37,269 nucleotides of DNA from the IMG/VR virus record IMGVR_UViG_3300028883_000024, positions 1-37,269 of that record. One strand, 5' to 3'. The stretch comes from a virus. Shown one piece after another: positions 1-6,261 of this stretch. How positions within the stretch are numbered: the stretch's first letter is position 1; the number at the start of each line of letters is the position of its first letter. Position numbers and translations under genes: made by a program. Below the pieces are notes generated by a model. It was not told where the DNA came from. It saw only the letters and a list, made by a program, of their open reading frames with translations, and did not search any database.

Positions 1-127
1 GCGCTCAGCCCGTGCCGTAAAGCCGGCAAGATTACGGATCGTTGCCTGGGCGCTGTCCTTGCCGCCACTGCCTGGCTCCTGCTCAATCCACACTGTTCGA
101 TTGGCCCACTTCTCGAGGTCGATCTCT
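1..127. repeat. Left copy of 127-bp end repeat (assembly overlap)
   Basis: This segment is identical base for base to 37143-37269. It lies inside the terminase large subunit gene and keeps that frame across the join, so the contig is circular with a unit length of 37,142 bp. A length of exactly 127 matches a common maximal k-mer of short-read assemblers, which leave one k-mer of overlap on circular graphs. A true direct terminal repeat is possible but less likely, because it cuts through a coding sequence. Confidence 0.95.
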
Positions 128-1191
128 GCAGTGTCCTTGATCTTCTTCTCGCGCTCGTATGTGGACCACTGGCCCCGCACGACATCCAGGACGTAGTACA
201 TTCCTTCAACGAAGCCCATGAGCACGCCGGCCGTGTAGTCTCCACCGTCAGCTGTCGCTGCCTTATCCCAATAACGCAGGATGCGCTCAAACCGGCGAGG
301 AACCCGATCCTGATTGATCGTCTTGAACCACGTCCGCTTGAAGAAATCACCCTCGAGCGGCTGTGGATCCTGCTGATAGAGGGCCCAGAAGGATCTACCC
401 ATTGCAGTCTTGATCTCATCCAGCGCCTCCTCGTCGAAGCGCTCAGGGCACAGGGCCTCGCCAGGAGCGCGGCCGAGGGGATCATTCTCCAGGGCGAGAG
501 CCGGGAGCTTGATCTGCGCCCACTTGTCGGCGTCCTCACTGTTCAGGATCCGGCCGGCAAGATCATCCTCGTGCCAGCGGGTCATAATCAGGACCATGGA
601 GCAGCCGGGCTCACGCCGGGTGAACAGGTCATCTGTGTACCAATCCCAGACACGATCACGGTAGGCCAGTGATTCAGCATCCGCACGGGATCGAACGGGG
701 TCATCGATGACGATCAGATCGCCGCCCATGCCGGTGATGCCGCCGCCGACGCCTACAGCTCGAAGACCTCCGCCGCCTTCCGTCTCCCAGTCGTCCACTG
801 CATACCGCTCAGAGTTCAGCTCGATTCTTCCCCTCGCAATCTTCCGCGCCTTGCGCGAGAACTTGTTGGCGAGGGTCTGGTTGTAGGCTCCCACAATGAC
901 GCGCAGGGATGGATCCCGCTCCATGCGCCAGATCGGATAGCGGATCGTGACCATCTCACTCTTGCCATGCCGTGGAGGCAAGAAGATCATAAGCCGGTCG
1001 ATTTCACCATTTGTCAGCCTGGTAAGGTGCTCCCGGACGTAGACCAGATGTCTCCATTTCCAGCTCCACGCCGGGGTGATTACGTTCAGCCAATCATCGA
1101 AGGTGAAGGTGCCGACATCCGCAGGAACGTCAGGCAGCCATCGCTCAAGCTCCTGGACCTGACGGTCGATCTGCTTTAGAAAGTCGAGCAT
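1..1191 (-). CDS. terL: Terminase large subunit, N-terminal 397 codons (continues at 37142)
   Basis: This is the ATPase part of the DNA-packaging motor that translocates phage DNA into the prohead. It starts with ATG at 1191 after an AGAAAGGTGATCG leader and overlaps the end of the small subunit gene. Visible motifs are a Walker A-like LPPRHGKSE at about residues 71-79, a Walker B LIVIDD at about 159-164, and a motif with MTRWHEDD (about residues 208-215). The frame leaves the left edge and continues in frame at 37142-36924, giving 469 residues in all, normal for this family. The nuclease domain begins near RYWDKAATADGGDY and runs across the junction. Recognition is firm; only the linear cut makes it look partial. 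Confidence 0.96.
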   Translation of the reverse strand, partial: MLDFLKQIDRQVQELERWLPDVPADVGTFTFDDWLNVITPAWSWKWRHLVYVREHLTRLTNGEIDRLMIFLPPRHGKSEMVTIRYPIWRMERDPSLRVIVGAYNQTLANKFSRKARKIARGRIELNSERYAVDDWETEGGGGLRAVGVGGGITGMGGDLIVIDDPVRSRADAESLAYRDRVWDWYTDDLFTRREPGCSMVLIMTRWHEDDLAGRILNSEDADKWAQIKLPALALENDPLGRAPGEALCPERFDEEALDEIKTAMGRSFWALYQQDPQPLEGDFFKRTWFKTINQDRVPRRFERILRYWDKAATADGGDYTAGVLMGFVEGMYYVLDVVRGQWSTYEREKKIKDTAEIDLEKWANRTVWIEQEPGSGGKDSAQATIRNLAGFTARAER

Positions 1192-1531
1192 CGATCACCT
1201 TTCTGGTCATCGCTACCTGCGACAGAATCTTCAAGGCCCCCGCTACCGAATGAATGGCGTCGGGATCCGTGGGATCAGCCTCTTTGCCTGCTCTGTGTAG
1301 GAATTCAACAGCGGAACCAATCGCGCCAGGAAGTTCATCGGCCCACGCCTCTTCGAGGATTCGCTTTTTCTCGACGACAACTGACGCCAATTTGTCATCC
1401 TCTTTTAGGCGCTTGCGGTAACGCTGGATGGAGCGAATGCTGATGCCGAAATGCTCTGCGGCCTGTGTGTCTCCGTAGAAAGCAGCCTCAGCCAGTGCGG
1501 CTCCTGCTCGTTCATAATTGAATGGCGCCAT
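1145..1531 (-). CDS. terS: Terminase small subunit
   Basis: This 128-residue protein should recognise the packaging site and recruit the large subunit. The N-terminal half has a helix-turn-helix look (DTQAAEHFGISIRSIQRYRKR), and an acidic helical C-terminal half fits oligomerisation. The chosen ATG at 1531 has GGAG five bases upstream; an ATG at 1591 would add 20 basic residues without a ribosome site. It overlaps terL by 47 bases in another frame and is the first gene after the promoter at 1630-1658. The assignment rests on position directly before terL plus the HTH, because small subunits are poorly conserved. Confidence 0.85.
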   Translation of the reverse strand: MAPFNYERAGAALAEAAFYGDTQAAEHFGISIRSIQRYRKRLKEDDKLASVVVEKKRILEEAWADELPGAIGSAVEFLHRAGKEADPTDPDAIHSVAGALKILSQVAMTRKVIDARLSKADRPSGPGA

Positions 1532-1613
1532 GTGTCTCCAAACGCGAAACCGGGACCAGCGAATTGATCGCCAGCCCCGGTGGTTTCTCACACTCTGTCG
1601 GGTTGTTTGATTA

Positions 1614-1629
1614 GGACATGTGTTCTATC
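1614..1629 (-). promoter_or_regulatory. Candidate SOS/LexA-type box upstream of terS
   Basis: The minus strand reads GATAGAACACATGTCC. Its core GAAC-ACAT-GTCC differs by one base from GAAC-N4-GTTC, the Gram-positive LexA box. It sits immediately downstream of the -10 of the promoter at 1630-1658, where bound repressor would block transcription. It shares the GATAGAACAyATGTyC block with 6601-6616. Role is inferred. Confidence 0.45.
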
Positions 1630-1658
1630 AGTGTACAGGATTTTCAGATTTAGTTCAA
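1630..1658 (-). promoter_or_regulatory. Sigma-70-like promoter for terminase/late genes
   Basis: The minus strand has TTGAAC (1658-1653), a 17-base spacer and TACACT (1635-1630), lying in the gap between the 65-residue gene and terS. It points into terS and, through the circular junction, into the whole virion gene block. The match is good but only two hexamers support it. Confidence 0.55.
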
Positions 1659-1662
1659 TGAT

Positions 1663-1860
1663 TCATGTATCTTCTCCAGGCATCTGCTCGGATATTGACA
1701 TCCTGACAAAGCGCACGCGCCCCTTCACTACCTCAATCGTCACCTCACCGAAGCCGGCGGCGATCACCTCGCGGAGCTTCTCGGCGAGCAGATCCTGCTG
1801 CTTCAGGGAGAGCAGGTCGGTCAGCTCGTTGGGCGTTTCGTAGGTCACGGCAGTTTCCAC
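1663..1860 (-). CDS. Small DUF2292-like protein
   Basis: The product has 65 residues and starts with GTG at 1860; the ribosome site is weak. The C-terminal half (AAGFGEVTIEVVKGRVRFVR, then SISEQ) resembles the short beta-hairpin pattern of DUF2292 proteins, in which a glycine-rich turn precedes two strands. Function is unknown for that family. It is the last gene of the early minus-strand operon before the gap holding the late promoter. The family link is from memory of the pattern and is moderate. Confidence 0.6.
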   Translation of the reverse strand: METAVTYETPNELTDLLSLKQQDLLAEKLREVIAAGFGEVTIEVVKGRVRFVRMSISEQMPGEDT

Positions 1861-1885
1861 AATCAGATCAGCCTGTAAGGTGCCA

Positions 1886-2314
1886 TTACAAGCTCTTCAG
1901 AACATCGAGGAGATTCGGGAATTCGCCAATCGCCTCAGACAGCGCACGAGCAACGGGACGCAAATAATAATCGTTCGAGGCCCTGATCCACGGCCCTTCT
2001 TCTGCGAAAGGCTTCAGAACCTTCATCAGCGCCAAACCCACTCGCTTCGCCAGGGCAAGGTCGCTCTTCAATTGCTCGTTTTTATTGCGCAACAGAGCAT
2101 TCGCAGCAATCGTGTCTCCCTGGTACTCCCTGCATGTGTCGAGATCGTGGCGAAGAACAAGGATCTCTTCGGCCATCATATCAGCGGTGTCACATCCCGC
2201 CCACGTAACGCCAGCCTTGTTTGCCGCCTCGGATAGCCTTTTGGCATCCAATGCAATCTCAAGCTTCAATCGCTCAATCGTTTCCTGATTCACGAACGGC
2301 GGCATTCCTTCCAT
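1886..2314 (-). CDS. Hypothetical helical protein
   Basis: This 142-residue protein is mostly charged helix, with a probable coiled coil in residues 60-95 (heptad-like leucines around NALLRNKNEQLKSDLALAKR). The start at 2314 has GGAGGG nine bases upstream. The ribosome site lies inside the end of the 57-residue membrane protein gene before it, suggesting coupled translation. I do not recognise a family. A role in the early programme is implied only by position. Confidence 0.75.
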   Translation of the reverse strand: MEGMPPFVNQETIERLKLEIALDAKRLSEAANKAGVTWAGCDTADMMAEEILVLRHDLDTCREYQGDTIAANALLRNKNEQLKSDLALAKRVGLALMKVLKPFAEEGPWIRASNDYYLRPVARALSEAIGEFPNLLDVLKSL

Positions 2315-2317
2315 TGT

Positions 2318-2491
2318 CTATATCCCTCCAGAGCAGCCATAAAAGACCAGCGCTCCGATCGCCATAGCGGCGATGAAAGAGCCAATCGTGGCCATAAGTA
2401 TCTCAACCGGCGTTACATCCGGTAACGGGTCATATTCAATCCACGGACGGCGAGAGCGAGACGGTTCATGATCGGGTCTACAAGCCTTCAT
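2318..2491 (-). CDS. Small single-pass membrane protein, 57 aa
   Basis: This short gene has a basic, proline-rich N-terminus of about 30 residues. A single hydrophobic helix follows (about residues 31-52, ILMATIGSFIAAMAIGALVF), and the protein ends CSGGI. It starts with ATG at 2491 after AAAGGAAG at normal spacing. Its end overlaps the ribosome site of the next gene. It probably inserts in the cytoplasmic membrane with the charged end inside. No family is recognised. Confidence 0.65.
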   Translation of the reverse strand: MKACRPDHEPSRSRRPWIEYDPLPDVTPVEILMATIGSFIAAMAIGALVFYGCSGGI

Positions 2492-2514
2492 GCCTCGTTT
2501 CTTCCTTTCGTTGG

Positions 2515-2543
2515 TTGAAGTCGGGTTAGCCGTCCCGCTTCAA
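2515..2543. other. Hairpin between tRNA and membrane-protein gene
   Basis: TTGAAG...CTTCAA and CGGG...CCCG pair with one bulged base around an eight-base loop. There is no T tract on either side, so this may be an RNA-processing or mRNA-end structure and not a terminator. Confidence 0.35.
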
Positions 2544-2582
2544 GCCAGTCCGTTTCTGCCGAGCATGGAGATGATCGGCCTA

Positions 2583-2655
2583 CAGCCACGGCAGGGGTCG
2601 AACCTGCAATCTTCCGGGTAACAACCGGGCGCTCTACCAATTGAGCTACATGGCT
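2583..2655 (-). tRNA. tRNA-Asn (GTT)
   Basis: The 73-base cloverleaf can be drawn fully. The acceptor AGCCATG pairs with CGTGGCT (one T-G pair) and the D stem is GCTC/GAGC. The anticodon loop TTGTTAC gives anticodon GTT. The variable loop is AGATT, and the T arm is GCAGG-TTCGACC-CCTGC. The anticodon stem has one C-A mismatch at its base. No CCA is encoded. It lies inside the early minus operon between the zinc-finger gene and the 57-residue membrane protein, so it is probably cut from the same transcript. Confidence 0.93.
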
Positions 2656-2662
2656 CCACTAA

Positions 2663-3049
2663 CTATTTTTCCTCGAGCTCATCCAGGAGCTCATCGATCG
2701 TTTCTTCTTCACCATCATCCGGATCAGGAGCCTCAGGGCACCGGGATATGTGAATGGCCAGACCGCGTTCGCCCTTGAAGGTGCGCCCACAGTGCGGACA
2801 CTCCACACGATTCCCTTTCTTTGACTGCTCGATCTGCTTCGGATAATTCCGGAACGGTCGGGCTTTCAGTCCAAGCGCAGTATCTCGCTGCTCACCTGTT
2901 TCCGGATCCACACCGGCACCGTTCAGCATGCTTGCCAACTCGCTCCGAAAATGCTCCAGCTTCTCAGGCTTTTGCACAATGCGAATAGCCTCCTCCACAC
3001 CAAGTTCGATCTTGAAGCCGGTTACATAGCTTTCCGTCTTGATCAACAT
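2663..3049 (-). CDS. Zinc-finger protein (C2HC-like)
   Basis: The product has 128 residues. A CPHCGRTFKGERGLAIHISRC segment (about residues 90-110) carries C-x2-C-x12-H-x3-C, a zinc-finger-like cluster, followed by a very acidic tail (DPDDGEEETIDELLDELEEK). The ATG at 3049 follows a GGGGGG ribosome site; an upstream ATG at 3118 would overlap the lipoprotein gene and lacks support. It probably binds DNA or a protein, target unknown. The acidic tail could also mimic DNA, which is speculation. Confidence 0.8.
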   Translation of the reverse strand: MLIKTESYVTGFKIELGVEEAIRIVQKPEKLEHFRSELASMLNGAGVDPETGEQRDTALGLKARPFRNYPKQIEQSKKGNRVECPHCGRTFKGERGLAIHISRCPEAPDPDDGEEETIDELLDELEEK

Positions 3050-3078
3050 TGCAACCCCCCAAATCTGAGGGGCTTTAG

Positions 3079-3675
3079 TTAGAAAGCAGGCGGAGCCAGG
3101 ATAACGCCTCGAATCCAAGTGCCGCTCTCGATTACCCGCCCGTCAGCGTCCTCAAAGTAATTGTTGTGCTTCGAGAGCCATCCAAGGGACCCATCAAGGT
3201 GACGGTTGAAACCAAACTCAACCATCCAGCGTCCATTGTCTGGATGTACATCCCAACGAGCGAATCCTTCCATAAGGTCACTGCCATCTCGCCAGATGAC
3301 CTCGCTCACAGGGAGCCTTGCCCAACCAGAAACAGGCATGCCGGGAAACTCGACGTAGAGCTGCTCCTCGTCCTTCGCGTCATTCAGCCGATAACGGTTT
3401 GTGATGACAACCTCGAAGATGATGTGATCTCCGTACCTGGAAGCCAGACCAGTCCAGCTGTCTTCGTTGGCGATTTCGTCATCCACGTAGAGCTGGATGG
3501 GAATCTCATACTCCCAAACTGTGCCGGCAGATGCACCTGGCTCTCCTGGAGGGCCTTGTTCTCCCTGCGGCCCCATTGGTCCTACCGGCCCTGCTGGCCC
3601 CTGTGGACCCACGCACCCTGTAAGAAACAGGACGATGAGCAACATTGCAACTGCGAAAATAGAACGTTTCTTCAT
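3079..3675 (-). CDS. Lipoprotein with collagen-like repeat
   Basis: This 198-residue protein has a Lys-Lys N-terminus, a hydrophobic signal segment and the lipobox LTGC (about residues 19-22), so the cysteine should be lipidated and the protein anchored outside the membrane. Eight to nine Gly-X-Y triplets follow directly (about residues 24-47), rich in Pro and Gln. A roughly 150-residue globular beta-rich domain with no recognised family follows. The ATG at 3675 has GGAGG nine bases upstream and overlaps the previous stop as ATGA. A surface-exposed phage lipoprotein may block superinfection or alter the host envelope; that role is inferred. Confidence 0.85.
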   Translation of the reverse strand: MKKRSIFAVAMLLIVLFLTGCVGPQGPAGPVGPMGPQGEQGPPGEPGASAGTVWEYEIPIQLYVDDEIANEDSWTGLASRYGDHIIFEVVITNRYRLNDAKDEEQLYVEFPGMPVSGWARLPVSEVIWRDGSDLMEGFARWDVHPDNGRWMVEFGFNRHLDGSLGWLSKHNNYFEDADGRVIESGTWIRGVILAPPAF

Positions 3676-3938
3676 GACTTGATTTCCTCCAACCACTCAG
3701 GCGGGTACTCTTCCCGCTCCGGATCATCGTGCACACCTTCAATACCTCGAACAATGTGCTGCTTTCCGCCAGGAAGCTCTACGATCAGGCCAATTGGCCA
3801 GTATCCGAGCTCCAGCGTGTCCATAAACTCGCCGAGATTGAACCGATTGCCATTCATTTGCCTGCGACCTGGCCAGTGCCTGATCGTGGTCGCATATTGC
3901 GAAGAAACATAATGAATAGCTTTCCCGGACCTTTTCAT
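3672..3938 (-). CDS. Hypothetical protein, 88 aa
   Basis: The gene starts at ATG 3938, overlapping the previous stop as ATGA and ending with another ATGA overlap onto the lipoprotein gene. The middle reads GEFMDTLELGYWPIGLIVEL and suggests a small beta-rich fold; the C-terminus is acidic. No family is recognised. The two-sided overlap shows translational coupling in the early operon. Confidence 0.75.
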   Translation of the reverse strand: MKRSGKAIHYVSSQYATTIRHWPGRRQMNGNRFNLGEFMDTLELGYWPIGLIVELPGGKQHIVRGIEGVHDDPEREEYPPEWLEEIKS

Positions 3939-4183
3939 GCGTGCACATCCTTTTTGCACAGCAGGATGATATGTCCGGACTGTATTGCTGTATCTTGCAT
4001 GACCGATATTTCGGGGGGACAGGTTCCGTTCAGCTCCTTCGCATCTTCAGGGCGCATAAGCACCGTGTCGTATTCTTCGCCGTACTTCTGCCGAAAGAAC
4101 TCAATGGCTGTCTCCACGTTGTGCTTCATGGATCCGTTCTCGAGCTCCCAGATCCGGCCATGTCGCTGCCAATAGATCGCCAT
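3935..4183 (-). CDS. Hypothetical protein, 82 aa
   Basis: The protein starts MAIYWQRHGRIWELENGSMK and ends with IILLCKKDVHA. The ATG at 4183 follows a GGGGGGATGAG ribosome site that overlaps the end of the tiny membrane gene upstream. It ends in an ATGA overlap with the next gene. Mixed alpha/beta composition suggests a small cytoplasmic protein. No family is recognised. Confidence 0.72.
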   Translation of the reverse strand: MAIYWQRHGRIWELENGSMKHNVETAIEFFRQKYGEEYDTVLMRPEDAKELNGTCPPEISVMQDTAIQSGHIILLCKKDVHA

Positions 4184-4184
4184 C

Positions 4185-4286
4185 TCATCCCCCCAACAGG
4201 ATCGTGATCAGCCAAAACGCGGCTGCAACGATACCCGCACCAAGAAAACCGATTATGAGCCGCTCGCCCTTGCTCATTTCATCCAT
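4185..4286 (-). CDS. Tiny membrane protein, 30-33 aa
   Basis: From ATG 4286 (or 4277) the frame gives a short basic head and one hydrophobic helix (LIIGFLGAGIVAAAFWLITILLGG). The GGGG of GGGGTTTTTG before 4286 is a possible ribosome site. It overlaps the end of the Pol X-like gene and its own end carries the ribosome site of the next gene, which fits a real coupled gene. Its shortness keeps confidence moderate. Confidence 0.5.
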   Translation of the reverse strand: MDEMSKGERLIIGFLGAGIVAAAFWLITILLGG

Positions 4287-4917
4287 CAAAAACCCCTTTC
4301 TTGACGTTAGCGAATAGCCAGCTCTCGTTTCGATACATGGGATCTACCCAGGGAAGATCAAGTGCATTGAAAAAGGCCTCCTCGTTGATGCAATTGACGA
4401 TGAGAGGACAATCCGCCCCGCGTAAACAGGGCCTCTTGTCCTCATGCTTCGGATGATTGTGCAGCAGCCCCTTGGTCACACACATCTTTTTCCGCAATGC
4501 AAGCGTCACCATACCGTGGCTGAATTCCGCCGGTCCGGTTCGGATCGTCAGGATCACCCCCCAGGCACGCGGGTCGGTGACCAAAAACAGGTCGCAGCAG
4601 ATGCCAGTCGGTTTGTGCTTCAGCCGTTTATATTTCTGGCCGTTACGAGGCGTATCTGGATCCATCGTCCACTCCCACCAATTGCCTGAGAGATAGTCGG
4701 TCAGATAGTCCTCGAAGCCGCCCGTGAAACGTCCTGGTACCTCCTCACCAAAAAGGTCGGTAACAGGCTTTCCGTTGTGAGGCATAGCCACAATCTCGAT
4801 GTCATGGACCTCCGGCTTGACACGCCGGATGGATCCGGCAATCTGAATGCGCTGACAGGCATTCATCAGGTCATCCACCAAGCCCAGGGCGATCGTGTGT
4901 GCTTGCTCGCGGTTCAT
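4279..4917 (-). CDS. DNA polymerase X-like nucleotidyltransferase
   Basis: The 212-residue product carries the nucleotidyltransferase signature of the Pol beta/X superfamily: AGSIRR at 27-32, then D39-I-E41 as the first metal-binding pair and CCDLFLV with D109 as the third carboxylate. After it, RAWGVILTIRTGPAEFSHGM resembles the region that follows the third strand in Pol X enzymes, and LPWVDPMYR near the end resembles the Pol X C-terminal motif. The N-terminal HhH/8-kDa domain of cellular Pol X is absent, so this is a stripped-down catalytic unit. It may fill gaps or add nucleotides during replication or repair; this is inferred. It sits one gene after the initiator and is coupled by ATGA. 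Confidence 0.78.
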   Translation of the reverse strand: MNREQAHTIALGLVDDLMNACQRIQIAGSIRRVKPEVHDIEIVAMPHNGKPVTDLFGEEVPGRFTGGFEDYLTDYLSGNWWEWTMDPDTPRNGQKYKRLKHKPTGICCDLFLVTDPRAWGVILTIRTGPAEFSHGMVTLALRKKMCVTKGLLHNHPKHEDKRPCLRGADCPLIVNCINEEAFFNALDLPWVDPMYRNESWLFANVKKGVFDG

Positions 4918-5120
4918 GTTCCGCTCTTTCTCAGCCTTTCGTATCGGGCGAAAACCAGATCGGCATATTCGGATGCCTCAGTTGCCCGTCTGAACGTCTT
5001 CCGACTTGTCCGGCGCCTTCCGATAGCGTCCAGGAGGATCGCCTTATATCGCTTCCGGCCATATCGATCGAGAAACCGGATATTATGATCCGTACCGCTG
5101 ATGCTCACTGCATGGCTCAA
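4914..5120 (-). CDS. Hypothetical basic protein, 68 aa
   Basis: This small, strongly basic protein (RRRTSRKTFRRATEASEYADLVFARYERLRKSG) has a helical C-terminus. It overlaps the initiator gene by ATGA at its start and the Pol X-like gene by ATGA at its end, so it is made between two replication proteins. Binding to nucleic acid is plausible from charge. No family is recognised. Confidence 0.72.
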   Translation of the reverse strand: MSHAVSISGTDHNIRFLDRYGRKRYKAILLDAIGRRRTSRKTFRRATEASEYADLVFARYERLRKSGT

Positions 5121-5947
5121 AAGACACTCTCCTGCTGCAATACCGGAACGGACGCCAGGAACTTCTGCATTTCGGCTTCAACGTCCACATCGCCATCCCA
5201 GAAGTCCTGCATGGTCAGGCTTGCCCGCATGCGATGGGCCCGACAGCGCTCGTTCTTCTCGGACCAAGGCTTCCTGCACAGCGGGCAGAGCTGATCCACA
5301 GGTACAAAGTCGGGCGGATCCGGCCAGCCCTCTTCCAGAAAGCGAACGAGCCAGCCGGCGCCCTGCGCCTTCCCGTTATCTTTCATCTGCCGGTAGACGT
5401 TCAGTGCATGCTCAATGCGCTCGGAGGGAAGATCAAAGACCAGTTTCTCAGCGACACCACGAGAAACACCGGCCTCCTGGAGAAGCTGTGCATTTTTCTG
5501 CACTGGAGCTGTGCATTTTTCTGCACTAATTTCATCTCCCCCCACACCCCCCTCTAAAGACTCATTAAGTAGCAGATTAGAATCTTTATTAAGAGAGTCT
5601 TTGTTAACTACTACTAAGGGCTGTGCATTTTTCTGCACTGAAATGTCCGGACATTTCCCGGAGGCAGGAAGAGCGTCGAAGAAGAGCACAAGATACCCGG
5701 GCTGACGGGATTCCCAACGCAGCGGGACCATTTCGGACAACCCACGTAGGTGCTCATAAAACGCTCGGCGCTTCAATCCTGTGATCTCCAGGAGATTCTC
5801 CAGACTGATCGTGTCCGTCCTCAAGCCCTGATGCTTCCAGGAAAGGCCCTTGAGACGGAGATAGGTCACCAGCATCGATGACGGGATCGACGTGTCATAT
5901 ACAATGGGAGCTTCGACGTTGACATATTTCGGTGGAATGGAAATCAT
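5117..5947 (-). CDS. Replication initiator with winged-helix N-terminus
   Basis: The 276-residue protein has three parts. An N-terminal winged helix (about 1-95; SSMLVTYLRLKGLSWKH and LENLLEITGLKRRAFYEHLR) fits phage and plasmid initiators. A low-complexity linker follows (about 100-150, Asn/Lys/Ser/Leu-rich). The C-terminal half has a helical segment and a CPLC...C-x2-H cluster (C221, C224, then CRAH) that probably binds zinc. The linker DNA is AT-rich and holds three perfect repeats, as in lambda O. The protein likely binds these repeats and opens the origin. Start 5947 overlaps the previous stop by ATGA. No helicase motifs are seen, so host helicase is presumably recruited. Confidence 0.75.
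   Translation of the reverse strand: MISIPPKYVNVEAPIVYDTSIPSSMLVTYLRLKGLSWKHQGLRTDTISLENLLEITGLKRRAFYEHLRGLSEMVPLRWESRQPGYLVLFFDALPASGKCPDISVQKNAQPLVVVNKDSLNKDSNLLLNESLEGGVGGDEISAEKCTAPVQKNAQLLQEAGVSRGVAEKLVFDLPSERIEHALNVYRQMKDNGKAQGAGWLVRFLEEGWPDPPDFVPVDQLCPLCRKPWSEKNERCRAHRMRASLTMQDFWDGDVDVEAEMQKFLASVPVLQQESVF
5485..5639. repeat. Three 20-bp iterons inside the initiator gene
   Basis: Perfect copies lie at 5485-5504, 5508-5527 and 5620-5639. The core is GTGCATTTTTCTGCAC, with inverted arms GTGCA/TGCAC. The first two are 23 bp apart and the third is 112 bp further on. On the coding strand the copies are read in two different frames (QKNAQ twice, AEKCTA once), so the identity is kept for the DNA and not for the protein. 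Confidence 0.88.
5640..5657. promoter_or_regulatory. Perfect 18-bp palindrome beside iteron 3
   Basis: GAAATGTCCGGACATTTC is its own reverse complement and starts one base after the third iteron. It may bind a dimeric protein at the origin. It is inside coding sequence. Confidence 0.6.
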
Positions 5948-6261
5948 GCCGCTGCAGCCTCCAAATCGAAGAAGCTGAGCTGGTTCGTGAGCGGATGTGC
6001 CGAGCGGAGATCGACCAGCAGGTCGATGAGCTCCACAAAGCGGTGATCAAACGCCTCGGTCCAGCGGACAGCGGCATACTCCAGGCCGTTATCATCACAA
6101 ATCGTCTCGATAGCCTCCTCCTGAATGAACAAGCCGATGCTCTTCTGCGGATATTCGTCCACGGGAACGGCCAGATAGACTTCCTCCGGGTAAACCGGAT
6201 GAATAAGCAGGCCCACTTCATGGCTCGCTCCCGGGATCCTTTTGAAACGTAGTGAGCTCAT
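5944..6261 (-). CDS. Small protein with C-terminal clamp-binding-like motif
   Basis: The product has 105 residues. ATG 6261 overlaps the upstream stop as ATGA, and the end overlaps the initiator start as ATGA; an in-frame ATG at 6294 lies inside the upstream gene. Most of the sequence is an acidic alpha/beta fold that I do not recognise. The tail reads QLSFFDL (Q94-L100), followed by EAAAA. This matches the bacterial beta-clamp binding consensus QL[SD]-[LF]-F. A protein made just before the initiator and able to touch the sliding clamp could recruit or block host polymerase. The motif is visible; the role is inference. Confidence 0.75.
   Translation of the reverse strand: MSSLRFKRIPGASHEVGLLIHPVYPEEVYLAVPVDEYPQKSIGLFIQEEAIETICDDNGLEYAAVRWTEAFDHRFVELIDLLVDLRSAHPLTNQLSFFDLEAAAA

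Larger units (their letters stand above)
5485..5657. other. Candidate replication origin
   Basis: Two iterons flank one side and a third iteron plus an 18-bp palindrome the other side of a markedly AT-rich stretch (about 5555-5618). That stretch holds an 8-bp inverted repeat AAAGACTC/GAGTCTTT (5556-5563, 5595-5602) and a GTTAAC site. An initiator gene containing its own iterons and an AT-rich unwinding segment is the arrangement of lambdoid phages. Function is inferred. Confidence 0.7.

Noticed and set aside
3534-3604. Repetitive GC-rich DNA that could look like a short repeat array
   Set aside because: The period is nine bases from Gly-X-Y codons; there are no spacers, so it is not a CRISPR array.
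3166-3912. A 248-codon open frame on the plus strand
   Set aside because: It runs antisense to the lipoprotein and the 88-residue gene, which have signal peptide, ribosome sites and ATGA coupling. The plus frame has none.
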